Source: Glandiceps talaboti
Taxonomy: Eukaryota; Hemichordata; Enteropneusta; Spengelidae
DNA length: 64,000 nucleotides
Assembly (NCBI RefSeq): GCF_964340395.1
Contig: NC_135558.1
Coordinates: 24,112,564 to 24,176,563, forward strand
Direction: 5' to 3'
Under the pieces are notes generated by a model, which was not told the DNA's origin, made no database searches, and was given only the letters and a program-made list of their open reading frames with translations. Below, piece after piece: positions 34,539 through 46,918 of this stretch. Positions within the stretch are counted from its first letter, which is position 1. The number at the start of each line of letters is the position of its first letter. A program made the translations under genes and the position numbers.

Positions 34539-37331
34539 AGGCCAAGGTCCACTATATAAAGAGGATTATGGGTAATGTATGCATATGCGGGAAATTCAAA
34601 CTGCTGTAAGGAGCACTGACTTTGCCCTCATGTCTTCATCCCATTTTGCACTGAAAAAGTTTCACATGGCTCTCATTTTTCATATATACTGTTTGTAAAT
34701 ATATAGTGATGCAACATGAGTAGAAATAACTGACGTTAACTAAGTTTGGTAGCCAATATAGCAGGTTTACCGTCAAACTGACACAAAATTTGTTTCAAAT
34801 TTGTTTAGTAAAAACCGTTGGCCAGTTGTCAATTAGGCTTACAAGTTACACAAAGCATGATAAGACACTGTGAATGGTGCAAATAAACAACGTGCGAAAT
34901 GCCAAATACCGAATGCAAACAATACAAGCGAACAAAAGAGTCTGTGTGCACTCTGTTAGCCCGATATTTTGCCTAAAATCAAGCTCACATGTGCGAACGG
35001 TACGTGAAAATGATACATTGTTACTGAAATAGAATGACATAAAATGAAACCAAAATGTTTCTCAGTTTGATTGATGTACGTTCTGGGTTGCTAAACTCCT
35101 TAGTAAAATCACAATTTCATACAACTTTTTGTACGTGTGACAAGTGTTTTCTGTCAAGTAGTTGTGTTGTTGACGTACCTATACCTAGTAGGCAGTGATG
35201 TAGATAATAGCCAATAACCTACCTTTCACAATGCCCAGCTATAACTTATAAGTATAACCACGTACAACAGTTTAGTTGTGGGACCGGCTAAGGAAAGTAC
35301 TAAAACCTGACGACCATTGAAAAAATTCTAAGGTCTAAAAATTAAATATGAGTTTCCCAGAAGTACTAATAGCAAGTAAAATACCCAAAGTGTAAAAAAA
35401 AAAAGAAATAAATTCATAATTATTTGGAAAACATTTGAGGATTACGCGGTAAAACAAGACTGGCCATGCTATCGCTAGCGAAAGCTTTCGAACTAGTTTC
35501 ATAGGGACCGGACATTTAAGGAAGCGCGAAGCAAAGTGTGAGGTCAATGTGACGGCTCATGATGTATGATGCAACAACACGACGTTTAGGTAGAGTAGAA
35601 CTAAATGTTTTCTAAACTTCAGCGGAAAGAAATTTTGTCAATCAGACACTGACTATTTTCAAATTCTTAAAACATCTGAGAAAAATGAAGAGAGGAAGCA
35701 AAATGTAGCACTGACAGATAAGATAGACGTATGGTACGTGTACAGGAGGCGAGGCACACCATGTGGTGCAAACTGGACAATGATCGTGCGTGTCACGTAT
35801 AAGGCATCAGATGTAATACATGTAGCTAACCAAATATTCTTGGAATGCAGCCTTTCTTGTAACAAGTATTGGAAATTGTCAGAAACCTGAGGATTTTATG
35901 ACTGAATATATTTCGATCAAGAATTCCCATACTTTCAGTTAAATTTTCTGATGACCCCAAAGCAAGACATGTTTGAAACATTTTAGTGCGACATATGATA
36001 CTGATAAACGAGTGATATAATTCATAAACAAATCTAACGTTGGCAACTCTTTTATTTCTGTAATGATCATCAAATTTCAAGGACAACTGTCAATTTTGTA
36101 CACATAGATCATACATCACTGCCTAGTCTAGTTCCTATACCTGTCGACTGTTCTCTACGATCTCTAGCTCTGTGCATGTTGTGGAGGTGAACGTACACGC
36201 GAACTGACAAGACTACAGTACAAATACAATCATGGAGGCATAAATATTTGTTTCATTCAAATTTGAAAGTTGAGAAATCGTATTAAAAAATCGTTTCCAT
36301 ATGTTTTGGCACGATCCAGCAATAATCCTCGTCATGTAAATGACATCGACTGACATCGTAGTCAAACATACGCACAGAGACAGAGCGGAGACCAAACAAG
36401 AGTCCGTAACTCACCCCATCACGACGTATGCATTTATGCGTTTGTTTTGAAATAGCTGGGGTGGTACTCGTACATATCGGGATAACTCGGAGAAGCACAT
36501 GTTTGTGATTTTATTGACTGTTTTCTGAGATGGGACATTGGGTTTGGAAATACAAGTTTAATCAATCATAAAACAGCCATAACAGATACTTTCAAAGAAT
36601 TAGAACAAGGAAGGAAAATAACAGGAATATCAATGACATTTCTCCCAAACTCGAGATCGCACGTAGCTAGCTACCTAGTGTACAGTAAGTATGGAAGTGC
36701 AAAACTTAGTCCGCTCTGACCCGTGCGATACTTGTGAAGTTAATTTTGAAGTTTTCACGATTATGTTGTCAAAACACGACCTACATGTAATCTGTAAAAA
36801 AAATTCTCATCTATCTAACGATTTTGATGTGATAACGATCGACCAAATGCCGACGCTACGTGTGCAACTGTAATCTAGTACCTTGTACAAATGATACAAG
36901 TATAAGTAAGTTAGTTCGTACCCAAGAATTTCAGTTTACAATTTCAATGATACAAATTGTCACTGTGTAATAGTGTTTGGATCGTGTTAGAACAGGTCCC
37001 TCAAAATATAATTTTTCGGGTCATAATTTGTATGTATAAGTTTATAGAAATAAGTGTTTCACCCAGACTGGGTGTCTGGCCGTACGTACGCACCGGAAAA
37101 AAACGTAGCAGAAACACTGCCACAAGACTTGAAAAAAAAATATAACAAGGGACTCTTCGGATTAGGCGAGAACTACATGTAACCAATATGTGTGAACAGC
37201 CACTAATATGTTGATAAACTACCTGGGTCGGATTTACCAAATGCTCCTCCCAGATAAATAAACGTATTCCGTTGCACATGCGCAAACCTACTTCCGTAGC
37301 GTGGGCACATAGCCTGTTTGGACCTTGGCCT
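34539..37331. mobile_element. TTAA-flanked DNA transposon, about 2.8 kb, Kolobok-like ends
   Basis: The left end AGGCCAAGGTCCA follows TTAA at 34535-34538. The right end TGGACCTTGGCCT precedes TTAA at 37332-37335. The inverted match is 13 bases, or 17 counting TTAA. TTAA duplications are made by piggyBac and Kolobok transposases; the terminal bases here are not the CCC of piggyBac. The interior has only small frames (for example 35826-36086 minus) with no recognised domain, so it is non-autonomous or decayed. It shares its right TTAA with the next element. Confidence 0.65.
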
Positions 37332-37335
37332 TTAA

Positions 37336-38954
37336 CCTTTTCACCACCAATTGCCCCCTGGGAATGTTTGTTCTCCACCACCCCCCTCACTGACCACCAG
37401 GTGAAAGTGAGTGTTATGTAATCAAATTGATATAAAAATACTTAGAGTTGCTCATTTTTAAAAAATGAGGTATCATTTCATTGGAAAATAAATTCTTTAC
37501 ATCACACTTGCAAATACATGCATTCAAATTCCACAAACACAACCGAAATATGAATTAAAGTAATAAAATATGAATAAAACTGACACAAGTCATTTATTTA
37601 TTGACATATCACAAATAAACAAAATATTTATATTACAAATAAAATTCAAAATACCAACATTTATGTTCCTACAAAACTTCTCTTTACTGGTTAAATTGTC
37701 AAAATTGGCGAAAATTTGGCAGAAAATGACATTTTGAGTCGTAAAAATTTGAACGAAATTAATTAACGGCTCACTAATCCGATTATGACGCAACAGACGG
37801 TGCCACACCGGCAATGAAAGTGTCTTAAAATATCTAAAGTTGTCACCTTGATACCTTTTGAAAAGTTGGTTTTTGTAAATATAATTCATTATTTAGCAGA
37901 ACAACAAAAAATTATTACTCAATTTATGCCAGAAATCGGCAAAAAATGACCGTAAGTCAGTAGCATCGGCGCCAAAATCGGATGGGCAAAATGGCTTTAT
38001 TTGCCGACGCACATACCGACCAACGGAAATATGCAGCCTGTAAATTGAACCCACGTCGCGGTAATGTTTTCGTCACATTGAGTACATTGAGTTCACACAG
38101 CCATCTCCTTTCATTCATAAATGCCATCAAAGTCAAAATTAAACAGAATTTTTCATGAACAGAGCCGTTATTTACATCGCAAACGATGTTAGGTGAGACA
38201 ATTTTCGGTGTGGCCATGTTGAAATTTGAATTTTACCGTTAAAAAACGCATTCAAAAATGTGATCGGAAAATCTTCAGATTGTGTGTAATCTACCGCCCA
38301 CATTGTACCACTGACCAGTATAAATTGAACTTGTATGAGTAATATTCATTATTGAACATTACCACAAAGAAATATGACCAAAATAATTACTTTTGGAGCT
38401 AAATACTGGCCCCAAGGCCATAGTATGAACGAATGCTATGGGTCAACAAGTTACGCAATTTGCCAACTTTCACTACGGCAACGGTGAATTCCCCGCCGGT
38501 AGATCATTCGGCCCTCGTGGTAGTTCTGAAGCCTGTACCGTTCCCACAACTGACCTGATGTATTCAACAATGTTTTTGAGTAAAAATTCAGTGGAAATTT
38601 CTCAGTACAGTTGTCAAAATGACATCGTAGGAGATGCTACGTGAGCCGTTAATTACTTCCGCGTTGTTGAAATTCGATCTTTCTGGCGAAAAACGCACAC
38701 AAAATTTACGATCACTCGTCTTTCCAATCGTGCTAGAAAACCATCCACTAACATGTGTTCAAAATGGCAGACTATATAAACAAGGCTAATACGCATGTGT
38801 GGAACTAGTTTTGGCAGCAAGTTTTGCAGCAATAGCTGCCATTAAACGGTTTGAACGTCGTAGTAGTTGAATGACCTTTGGCGTTCCCGCTGTAGAGGGA
38901 ATCGGTGGGCGCCCTAGAGCGTTCCCGCTGTAGCGGGAATCGGTGGTGAAAGGG
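37336..38954. mobile_element. TTAA-flanked DNA transposon, 1.6 kb, piggyBac-like ends
   Basis: After TTAA the left end is CCTTTTCACCACCAATTGCC; the complement of the right end is CCCTTTCACCACCGATTCCC, followed by TTAA at 38955-38958. The right end contains two adjacent copies of GCGTTCCCGCTGTAG.GGGAA. Interior frames (37590-37889 and 37957-38217 minus, 38438-38644 plus) show no recognised domain. Confidence 0.7.
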
Positions 38955-38989
38955 TTAAGAGAACTATCATGGCTAGACATGTTTACAGT

Positions 38990-39338
38990 CAGTGTTTGAT
39001 CTAGGCTGCGCCATTGTGGAATTTCCACTCAAAAATCGTGATCTGCGCACTTTTGATCTCTGTGTGTGTCATTTCGGGTAGTATATGTAGTATGGTTGGT
39101 AACTTCCAAGAACAAATACTGTTAGCACACCTTACATTTTGGTATTCCAGTATTCACACAATTCAAGTACACACAATATCTAGCTTTCCAAATGATGTGT
39201 CTTTATCAACAATTTAATATTATTTTCTCGCTTTTGGACACCTAAAAATGGGCTAAAATTTGATCAATTTTTCATGCCCCCCCCCCCCTTTTTTTGAAAA
39301 GTCCCCTTTTAGGTGCCCAAATCCTATATCAAACACTG
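38990..39338. mobile_element. hAT-type MITE, 349 bp, 6-bp duplication
   Basis: The termini CAGTGTTTGATCTAGG and CCTATATCAAACACTG are inverted copies with one mismatch. TACAGT flanks both ends (38984-38989, 39339-39344). A C/T homopolymer run lies near 39277-39295. No frame of note. Confidence 0.8.
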
Positions 39339-39344
39339 TACAGT

Positions 39345-39430
39345 GAGTTTTTTAGCAAAACTAAACTGAAGGTTCAGTAGTGCTATAGGCATGGCAAAGT
39401 GTCTGTCTCTGTCTGTCTGTCTGTCTGTCC

Positions 39431-39475
<45 letters not shown>

Positions 39476-40610
39476 CAACTTAAAGTCAGAAACTGCTGGA
39501 CCGATTGCTTTGATATTTGGTGGTCATGGTACTTCTGATGTCTAGTTAGGAAATTTGTCAAATGAAAATGATTGCATCAGAGATGTGGGTTTTTGGTCAA
39601 AAAACTTAAACTCCAAAACTACTGGACAGATTGGCATGAAATTTGATGGGAACATTCTTAGATGTGAGTAAATTAAGATTTGTTGATTACATGATTATTC
39701 CCTTAGTGATATGCAAATTAGGGCTAAAAATGTGTCTTTTTGGTCAAAAACCTATAATTCCAAAACTACTCAGCAGATTGGGCTGAAAGTTAACAGGGAT
39801 ACATCTGTGGGTGTATAGATGAAGAAGCATTAAGCATATAATGATCTCAACAGTTATATGCAAATTAGGTGTAAAAATGAATTTTGTTCAAAAATTTATA
39901 TCTCAAAAAGTACTTAGTCAATGAGACTGAAACTTGGTGAGAAGTTTCTAGAAGTGTTATTCTGCAGATTTTCTTCAAAATATTTTGACACAATTGGCCC
40001 TGGTTCTGCTAGCAACCATGAACACGACCTTAGCAACAACCAAATGGCAGTATATTTTGCTCAAATTACAACATCATCTGGTAGGCAAAGTGAGTAAACA
40101 TTCAAAAAATGTATGCAAATATCCCTAGCAACCATGACCACGCCTATAGCATCAGCCAAACGGTCGTGTATTTCACAAAGATAACAAGGATCAATAGACA
40201 ATTGAACAAACATTCAAAAAATGTATGTAAATTTGCCTAGCAACAAGACCACACCCATAGCAACAGCCAATTGATCACATGCGAAGATAACAACAGGGGG
40301 ATTAATAGACAATCACATAAACATTCAAAAAAATGTATGTAAATTTGCCTAGGAACAAGATCATGCCCACAGCAACAGTCAATTAATCATGTATATTGCA
40401 AAGATAATATCAGGAATTCATAGAGTGAACAAAAACATTCAAAAATGTATGCAAATATATCTAGCAACATGACCACGCCCATAGCAACAGCCAAATGATC
40501 ACGTATATAGCAAAGTTAGCAACATGGTCAGCAAATGAACACCTATTGTAAGCATGGCCTAGCATATGGATAAACATTTTTAAAAACTGTACAGTTGTGC
40601 TACAACGACA
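39345..40610 (+). repeat. Dispersed repeat family A, full-length-like copy
   Basis: The left end TTTTTTAGCAAAACTAAACT is followed by a short hairpin (CTGAAGGTTCAGTAGTGC), a TCTG/TG microsatellite (about 39404-39472), the conserved AAAACTACTGGACAGATTGG region and five or more internal units of about 110 bp (CCTAGCAACAAGACCACACC, CATAGCAACAGCCAA, ATTCAAAAAATGTATG). The right end is TGTACAGTTGTGCTACAACG. TAGCACAACTG-type words at both ends are inverted. No protein is encoded. Confidence 0.75.
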
Positions 40611-41042
40611 GTGGCGGTATTTTTTATGTGCGTGAGGTGTTGAATGTACTGTACTTTGTTTGGTATTATGCAGTAATTTTTCAGGTAGACACAATAATGG
40701 CAACAAAAATTGCAACATTAGTGTTGCGTCTTTTTATGTTGATTGCAACAGGGGGTACATGTTATGTATCAAAATAAAAACAATCGACTCTCTGCTATGC
40801 AGGAAAGCGAAACATATAATCGGAGTATGCATTGTTTTTTAAAAAAAATTACCATTATATTGAGTTATTTTATGAAGCTATTATTAAACTTGCCTTCTTT
40901 ATTAGTGAAAACACCATTTTCAAAGCATTTTATATGCCACACCCATGGGTAAATTGATCGAGGAACCCCGCAAACATTTATTGGCTTACCGGCCTTAAAA
41001 AAATACTGTTTGAACCTAGTACATTGTACCTTCAGCTGGTGG
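40611..41042. other. Unassigned AT-rich sequence
   Basis: Overlapping small plus-strand frames (40595-40952) have no recognised motif. No TIR or repeat seen. Confidence 0.35.
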
Positions 41043-41872
41043 ATTTTGACATTGTCTACCTTTGAACCTACATTGTACATGTAGTATGTTGGCTGATGGA
41101 TTTCGACATTGTCTACCTTTGAACCTAGTACTTCAGCTGGTGGATTTCGATAGTGTCTACCTTTGAACCTACATTGTACATGTAGTATGTTGGCTGATGG
41201 ATTTCGACATTGTCTACCTTTGAACCTAGTACTTCAGCTGGTGGATTTTGACATTGTCTACCTTTGAACCTACATTGTACATGTAGTATGTTGGCTGATG
41301 GATTTTGACAGTGTCTACCTTTGAACCTAGTACTTCAGCTGGTGGATTTCGATAGTGTCTACCTTTGAACCTACATTGTACATGTAGTACGTTGGCTGAT
41401 GGATTTCGACATTGTCTACCTTTGAACCTAGTACTTCAGCTGGTGGATTTCGATAGTATCTACCTTTGAACCTACATTGTACATGTAGTATGTTGGCTGA
41501 TGGATTTCGACAGTGTCTACCTTTGAACCTAGTACTTCAGCTGGTGGATTTCGACAGTGTCTACCTTTGAACCTACATTGTACATGTAGTACGTTGACTG
41601 ATGGATTTCGACATTGTCTACCTTTGAACCTAGTACTTCAGCTGGTGGATTTCGACAGTGTCTACCTTTGAACCTACATTGTACATGTAGTACGTTGACT
41701 GATGGATTTCGACATTGTCTACCTTTGAACCTAGTACTTCAGCTGATGGATTTCGACAGTGTCTACCTTTGAACCTAGTACTTCAGCTGGTGGATTTCGA
41801 CAGTGTCTACCTTTGAACCTACATTGTACATGTAGTACGTTGGCTGATGGATTTCGACAGTATCTACTACTC
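41043..41872. repeat. 101-bp two-part minisatellite (57 + 44 bp)
   Basis: Units alternate between a 57-bp form with CCTACATTGTACATGTAGTA and a 44-bp form with CCTAGTACTTCAGCTG. Both share ATGGATTTCGACATTGTCTA / GTGGATTTCGACAGTGTCTA and CTTTGAA. About eight double units are present, with two consecutive 44-bp forms near 41723-41810. The 57-bp form contains the palindrome TACATGTA. Confidence 0.92.
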
Positions 41873-42585
41873 ATAGTATACATGTACATGTAGTCAAAAT
41901 CTGTCATCATGAAGTCCTTGGGGATCGAACAATCGACTCATCACATCACTTCATGTTGTGTACAGGAGAAAAATAGAATTGTGATAGAATAGTTATTTTT
42001 TAAAAGCATTCGTGGACTGTACTAGTTAGTGATCCTTTGTAAATTTGAGCATCATGATACCTTCAGTGCTATGTCTGATTAGATAAATGGAGGAAGTTGT
42101 CCCGACAATGATGTTAAGTAATTTATATGGAGAACAAAACTTTGGTCAACATGACTAGATTTTTAAAAATGTTGATGTGGATGAGTTCATTACATATTTA
42201 TCATTTATCATTGCGACAACCAAAGTGTATCATGTTCAAAAATCCCAGTTAAAAATTAAACCTGTGGTTTAAATAATCATTGTATTGATAAATATTAAGA
42301 GTTTTCCCCGTACATAAAAAAAAAAGTTGTTAGGTCCTGTCCATCTATCTACATCTATTTGTGTGCACCTGTATCTCAATTACACCTGGACCAATTTCAA
42401 CCAATCATTCAGTAAATATCAAATGATATCCTACATGCAAATGCATATCAATTTTTTAAAATATATAAAATGCAAATTTGACTGATTGGCAACCATACAT
42501 TGAAGTTAAAATCAATATTTACTGCATAACTCAAAAAATGTAATTAGAGTCTATTCAAGTGCTTATCCCCCAAATTACTAGATAC
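41873..42585. other. Unassigned intron 1 sequence
   Basis: No clear element. The stretch near 42330-42420 (GTTAGGTCCTGTCCATC) may be the start of a family C copy. Confidence 0.35.
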
Positions 42586-43345
42586 AAGCTATCTTTTGAG
42601 ACTTTGACCTTGACATTGACCTTCAGGGTCAATTATCAAAATCAAGCCAACTCCTGCCTATCACAAACACATTCATACATGTACATGTTATTGTTTTGTC
42701 AATGTCTTTTGAATCATGTTTACAAGTAATATTGTAGCAACATGACCATACCCATAGCAAAAGCCAATGATTGTGTATATTGCAAAGATGACAACAGGGA
42801 TTGATAGACAAGTGGATAAATATCTAAAAATTGAATGTACACATCCCTAGCAACAAGACCATGTCCATAGCAACAGCCAATGTTTGTGTGTATTTTGAAG
42901 ATGACAACAGGGATTTATAGACAAGTGGATAAATATTTTAAATTGAATGTACACATCTGTAGTTAGTAACAAGACCATGCCCATAGCAACAGCCAATGAT
43001 TGTGTATATTGCAAAGATGACAACAGGGGTTGATAGACAAGTGAATAAATATCTAAAAATTGAATGTACACATCCCTAGCAACAAGACCATGTCCATAGC
43101 AACAGCGAAATAATGGTGTATGGCAAAGATAATAGAGATGGATAGGGAAATCAACAACATTCATAAAATGAACAAATATATGCCTAGCAATTAGCCTATG
43201 TCCATGGCAACAGTGAAATGATGATGTATATGGCAAAGATAATACAAATGTACCAGGGATGGTTAGGCAAGTGCATATGGTTAACATTTTGGAAAAAATT
43301 ACACATAAACTCAAACTACAGTTGTCCTAGGACACCATTGATGGG
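42586..43345. repeat. Family C fragment joined to a family A copy
   Basis: 42590-42735 matches family C (CTTCAGGGTCAATTATCAAA, ATCAAGCCAACTCCTGCC). From about 42733 family A units follow (AGCAACATGACCATACCCAT, ACAACAGGGATTGATAGACA), four to five in all, ending TACAGTTGTCCTAGGACACC near 43335. The minus-strand frame at 42847-43314 is a product of the internal units. Confidence 0.65.
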
Positions 43346-43715
43346 ATTTTTACTCTGACCATTGACATTTGAGGACATGATATAGATACAGTGTGTGTGT
43401 GTGTGTTTGTGTTAAATCAAAACCGCCAGACCTGGAAAATTGTTCGAAAATTGATCTAATGGAAATTATTCCATCATGTAGATCAGATAGATAGTCATGG
43501 ATGAGAGTCAATCCAGGTATGTGTTTATGTATAAATATGACCTGAATAGTACAAATGTAAGCTTGTATGAATATCATGTATAATTTAACAAAATCTAAAA
43601 GAAAAACCATCAAATTATTGTATCACTAGAAAATGTCAGCAAGTCATGATAATGGGTGTCACCAATGTTCTACATACTTGTAACAACTACAGGTTTTCTC
43701 TTTTGTTTCCTCCAG

Positions 43716-43876
43716 TTGCATAAAGATTGGGGCCATAATGTGTCTAAGATACTAGAGGGAGTTGGTGTGTTGGCGTTGGTCACACTGGAAAAACTGCCTT
43801 TAGATGAACACCATGCTATGAAAGTAGGACGATGTATTGCTGACTATTTGAAGCATAGTAAATGTGAATTACTTAG
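43716..43876 (+). CDS. Host gene 1, coding exon 2
   Basis: A pyrimidine-rich acceptor (CTTTTGTTTCCTCCAG) precedes TTGCATAAAG, and the strong donor GTAAGTTTAC follows CTTAG. The 161-nt exon encodes LHKDWGHNVSKILEGVGVLA, then LVTLEKLPLDEHHAMKVGRC and IADYLKHSKCELL, ending with two bases of a split codon. Two amphipathic helices can be read (around DWGHNVSKILEG and HHAMKVGRCIADYL), with no cysteine cluster, signal peptide or membrane span. It is not repetitive and has no transposon motif, unlike its surroundings. Entry phase 0 fits exon 1, and exit phase 2 fits the acceptor at 52511. Family not recognised. Confidence 0.78.
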
Positions 43877-43894
43877 GTAAGTTTACAACAGTAA

Positions 43895-44012
43895 AAATAT
43901 CCAGGACAGTTTACAGTAAGTTGCACTGTGTTTATCATCTACCAGAAGAAAAATGTCCAGGACAGTTTACAGTAAGTTGCACTGTGTTTATCATCTACCA
44001 GAAGAAAAATGT
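43895..44012. repeat. 56-bp direct duplication after exon 2
   Basis: TCCAGGACAGTTTACAGTAA, GTTGCACTGTGTTTATC and ATCTACCAGAAGAAAAAT occur twice in tandem. Confidence 0.85.
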
Positions 44013-44091
44013 CTCATCAGTATCAAAACATGATGTCTGACAATGACATGCTGAGCTCATGACACTATTGACAATAAAGTACATTGTAAGA

Positions 44092-44530
44092 CACTTTTAG
44101 CACAGCTGAACTTGAGCTTCAGTAGTGATATGGCATGGTGAAATGTCTGTCTGTGTACAGTTGTCAAATACCACCTTACTGATTGTCTTGGTATTTGGTA
44201 GGGATAGTACATAGGATGTGTGGATGGAAAGTTATTGAGTTGTCAAATACCACCTTACTGATTGTCTTGGTATTTGGTGGGGATAGTACATAGGATGTGT
44301 GGATGGAAAGTTATTGAGTTGTCAAATACCACCTTACTGATTGTCTTGGTATTTGGTAGGGATAGTACATAGGATGTGTGGATGGAAAGTTATTCAAATG
44401 AAAATAATTCCATCATACATGTAGCTGTGTGTTTGAGGTAAAAAAAATGTGAGGGGGGGGGGGGGGGGTTGCACTCATATGTGCCCAGCAACAAGATCAC
44501 ACAATAAGAACAACCAAATGATTTTTGTAT
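44092..44530 (+). repeat. Family A partial copy with an internal 79-bp triplication
   Basis: It starts TTTTAGCACAGCTGAACTTG with the family hairpin. From 44160, TTGTCAAATACCACCTTACT...GGATGGAAAGTTATT is present three times at 79-bp spacing. A G run sits at about 44453-44468, and the copy ends in AGCAACAAGATCACACAATA. Confidence 0.75.
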
Positions 44531-44702
44531 ATGAGTCAGAATATGCTAATGAGTGTAATTGCATATGAGTCAGAATATGCTAATGAGTGTAATTGCATAT
44601 GAGTCAGAATATGCTAATGAGTGTAATTGCATATGAGTCAGAATATGCTAATGAGTGTAATTGCATATGAGTCAGAATATGCTAATGAGTGTAATTGCAT
44701 AT
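44531..44702. repeat. 34-bp tandem repeat, five copies
   Basis: ATGAGTCAGAATATGCTAAT GAGTGTAATTGCAT is repeated five times. TGAGTCA matches the AP-1 consensus, but nothing links it to regulation here. Confidence 0.9.
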
Positions 44703-45369
44703 AGTCGAAACAACTCTTCCAATTTTCACTATTTTTTTCATAATTAATTCTTATAATTATGATGAATGATACCTATGATAATAAAGATATATCAGCTATA
44801 CTTTTGTCACGATTGGATCTTTGCTTTCCTTTTTTCAGCGATTTGATTTTTTAATGTCGGCCATTTTTAAAACGACATCCTGGGACAAAATACATGGCCG
44901 TTGTTGGGACCACGAATTCACAAATAAAATCACAACTATTACTCATATTCAATTGTTTCTTGTAATGTTGAGAGACATTACAAATAGGGATGAATTTTCC
45001 TCAAATCGTCACGAAATACAAACGTTTATTTGTTGACGTAACGCCCGTTATTGTGTCCGTCCATGGTAGCTGCAAACATCCGGAGAGGGTGACAAACATG
45101 TCTCGATTTGACCATTCAAAATGTTTACTAATATATTACTTGATCCATTGCCAATGTATTCACGTTGGTATGGTTTTTGTTTTTGAACATTTCTTTCGAC
45201 TATCCTGATATATCCAAACCGCTAAACTTGTCTGTCCAAGTTCTGACGTCCTTGACATGACCCAACATGACCTCCGATCTATTTCAAGCAATTCATAAAT
45301 ATATATGAATATGCATAAAAAAGTTGCAATATGCCGTCATGTGACCATTCCAGCACCGTGATATATCAG
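44703..45369. other. Upstream region of the F-box gene
   Basis: Non-repetitive DNA between the tandem repeat and the 5' exon. It may hold the promoter of the nested F-box gene; no TATA box or initiator could be fixed. Frames at 44821-45208 are unsupported. Confidence 0.35.
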
Positions 45370-45414
45370 TTTGGGAGAAATGGCGCCATAAGGAATTTTC
45401 TCCGGTCTGTCCAG
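45370..45414 (+). other. Putative 5' untranslated exon of the nested F-box gene
   Basis: A good donor, GTCTGTCCAG|GTAAGTAACG, ends this segment. The next strong acceptor on the strand is at 46918, just before the F-box start codon. The segment contains a tiny upstream reading frame (ATGGCGCCATAA). The exon's 5' limit is a guess. Confidence 0.45.
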
Positions 45415-45644
45415 GTAAGTAACGAGCGTTATTATCTTACGTCCGTATTGTTTCATTGAATGTGTTTTCTTATCATGACTTTGTTACCTCAAAACGATTG
45501 TACAAAATGAAAGATTGCCCTTTGGTGTTTTTCAAAGTCATAAGTCTTCCGGATAATGCGAGACAATCACAAGTATAAGCTCATTTTCCTTGTGCATGGA
45601 CTGACACCGTTGATACTGACGTCACTAAAGACAGACAACAGATT

Positions 45645-45664
45645 TTATATATATATATATAATA
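45645..45664. repeat. Short (TA)n tract
   Basis: Alternating TATATA run before the palindrome. Confidence 0.7.
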
Positions 45665-45728
45665 TTGACTGGGTGTTGATATAACCACATAAAAGTGCTC
45701 AATACAGTTAGTAGAGCGAATTATATAC

Positions 45729-45931
45729 AGGTTTGAAAATATGAACAAAATTACATGCTATTGACCCTACAGAACTGTTTCATGAGGTGTGTATTCCTCA
45801 CTCATCAGGGGTAGAATTGAATATAGTATCTGCGTAGATACTATATTCCATTCTACCCCTGATGAGTGAGGAATACAGAAACAGTTCTGTAGGGTCAATA
45901 GCATGTACTTTTGTTCATATTTTCAAAACCT
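45729..45931. repeat. 203-bp long palindrome
   Basis: Arms of about 90 bases: AGGTTTGAAAATATGAACAA ... ACCCTACAGAACTGTTTC ... CACTCATCAGGGGTAGAAT on the left pair with the right arm ending TTTTCAAAACCT. The loop is about 25 bases. A few bases differ between arms (GAGGTGTG bulge). Confidence 0.85.
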
Positions 45932-45940
45932 ATATATATA

Positions 45941-46018
45941 AAGAAGACGAGTCTGATATTACATTGTGGATAAACACTACGTATTACTCCACAATGTAAT
46001 ATCAGACTCGTCTTCTTT
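45941..46018. repeat. 78-bp hairpin
   Basis: AAGAAGACGAGTCTGATATT ACATTGTGGA pairs perfectly with TCCACAATGT AATATCAGACTCGTCTTCTT around a short loop (TAAACACTACGTATTAC). Stem length about 30, within the range of microRNA precursors; no expression evidence. Confidence 0.8.
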
Positions 46019-46078
46019 CATTTTTATGTATGATAGCTCTCCAAGGTGATCGAGCACTCTACTTGGTGAAAGAAGAAT

Positions 46079-46380
<302 letters not shown>

Positions 46381-46918
46381 CTCAGTGAGTATCAATCTGC
46401 TAAGACAGTGCTCTATACCACAGTGGCAGAGTGCATATATACATATATATATATAAAAAAAAGAACAAATACATCTATTTGTTACATATAACTGAATTTA
46501 TTGATGGTGCTGTATGTTTTAAGAGGAATCTATACATAGTATGTTATTGTATTGCAGAGGGCCAAAGCTCAGTTAGTTTTGTTTATGAAACTAAAAAACA
46601 AATAAAAAAATACGGACAAACAACAACAGAAGAATCACAAGTCAGTATCAACAATAATGATTCTCTGCAGCAAGGATTAGTACATGTTTTCCTTTGTGAA
46701 ACAGTCACAATTGTACAAAACACATTAATTCTTGTTGCAGAGAGCATCATTTTTGATACAGCTTTGTGGTTACTCTGTTTTTGATGTTTGTTTGTTTATC
46801 TATTCGTTATTAGTCTGTTTTTTGTAAACATACCTAAGTAGGCTAGCCTCCTGTGATTGTATAGTGACATGTGTCTATTTTGTACTTCCATATCATTTTT
46901 TTTTTTGTACTTTTACAG

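Noticed and set aside
36691-36873. 60-codon frame after a GTACAGTAAGT-like word
   Set aside because: Lies inside the TTAA element, has no motif and no compatible splice partner.
42847-43314. 155-codon minus-strand frame
   Set aside because: Product of tandem family A units; the amino acid pattern repeats with the DNA.
44531-44702. AP-1 enhancer array (TGAGTCA five times)
   Set aside because: The motif recurs only because it is inside a five-copy tandem repeat; no other regulatory sign.
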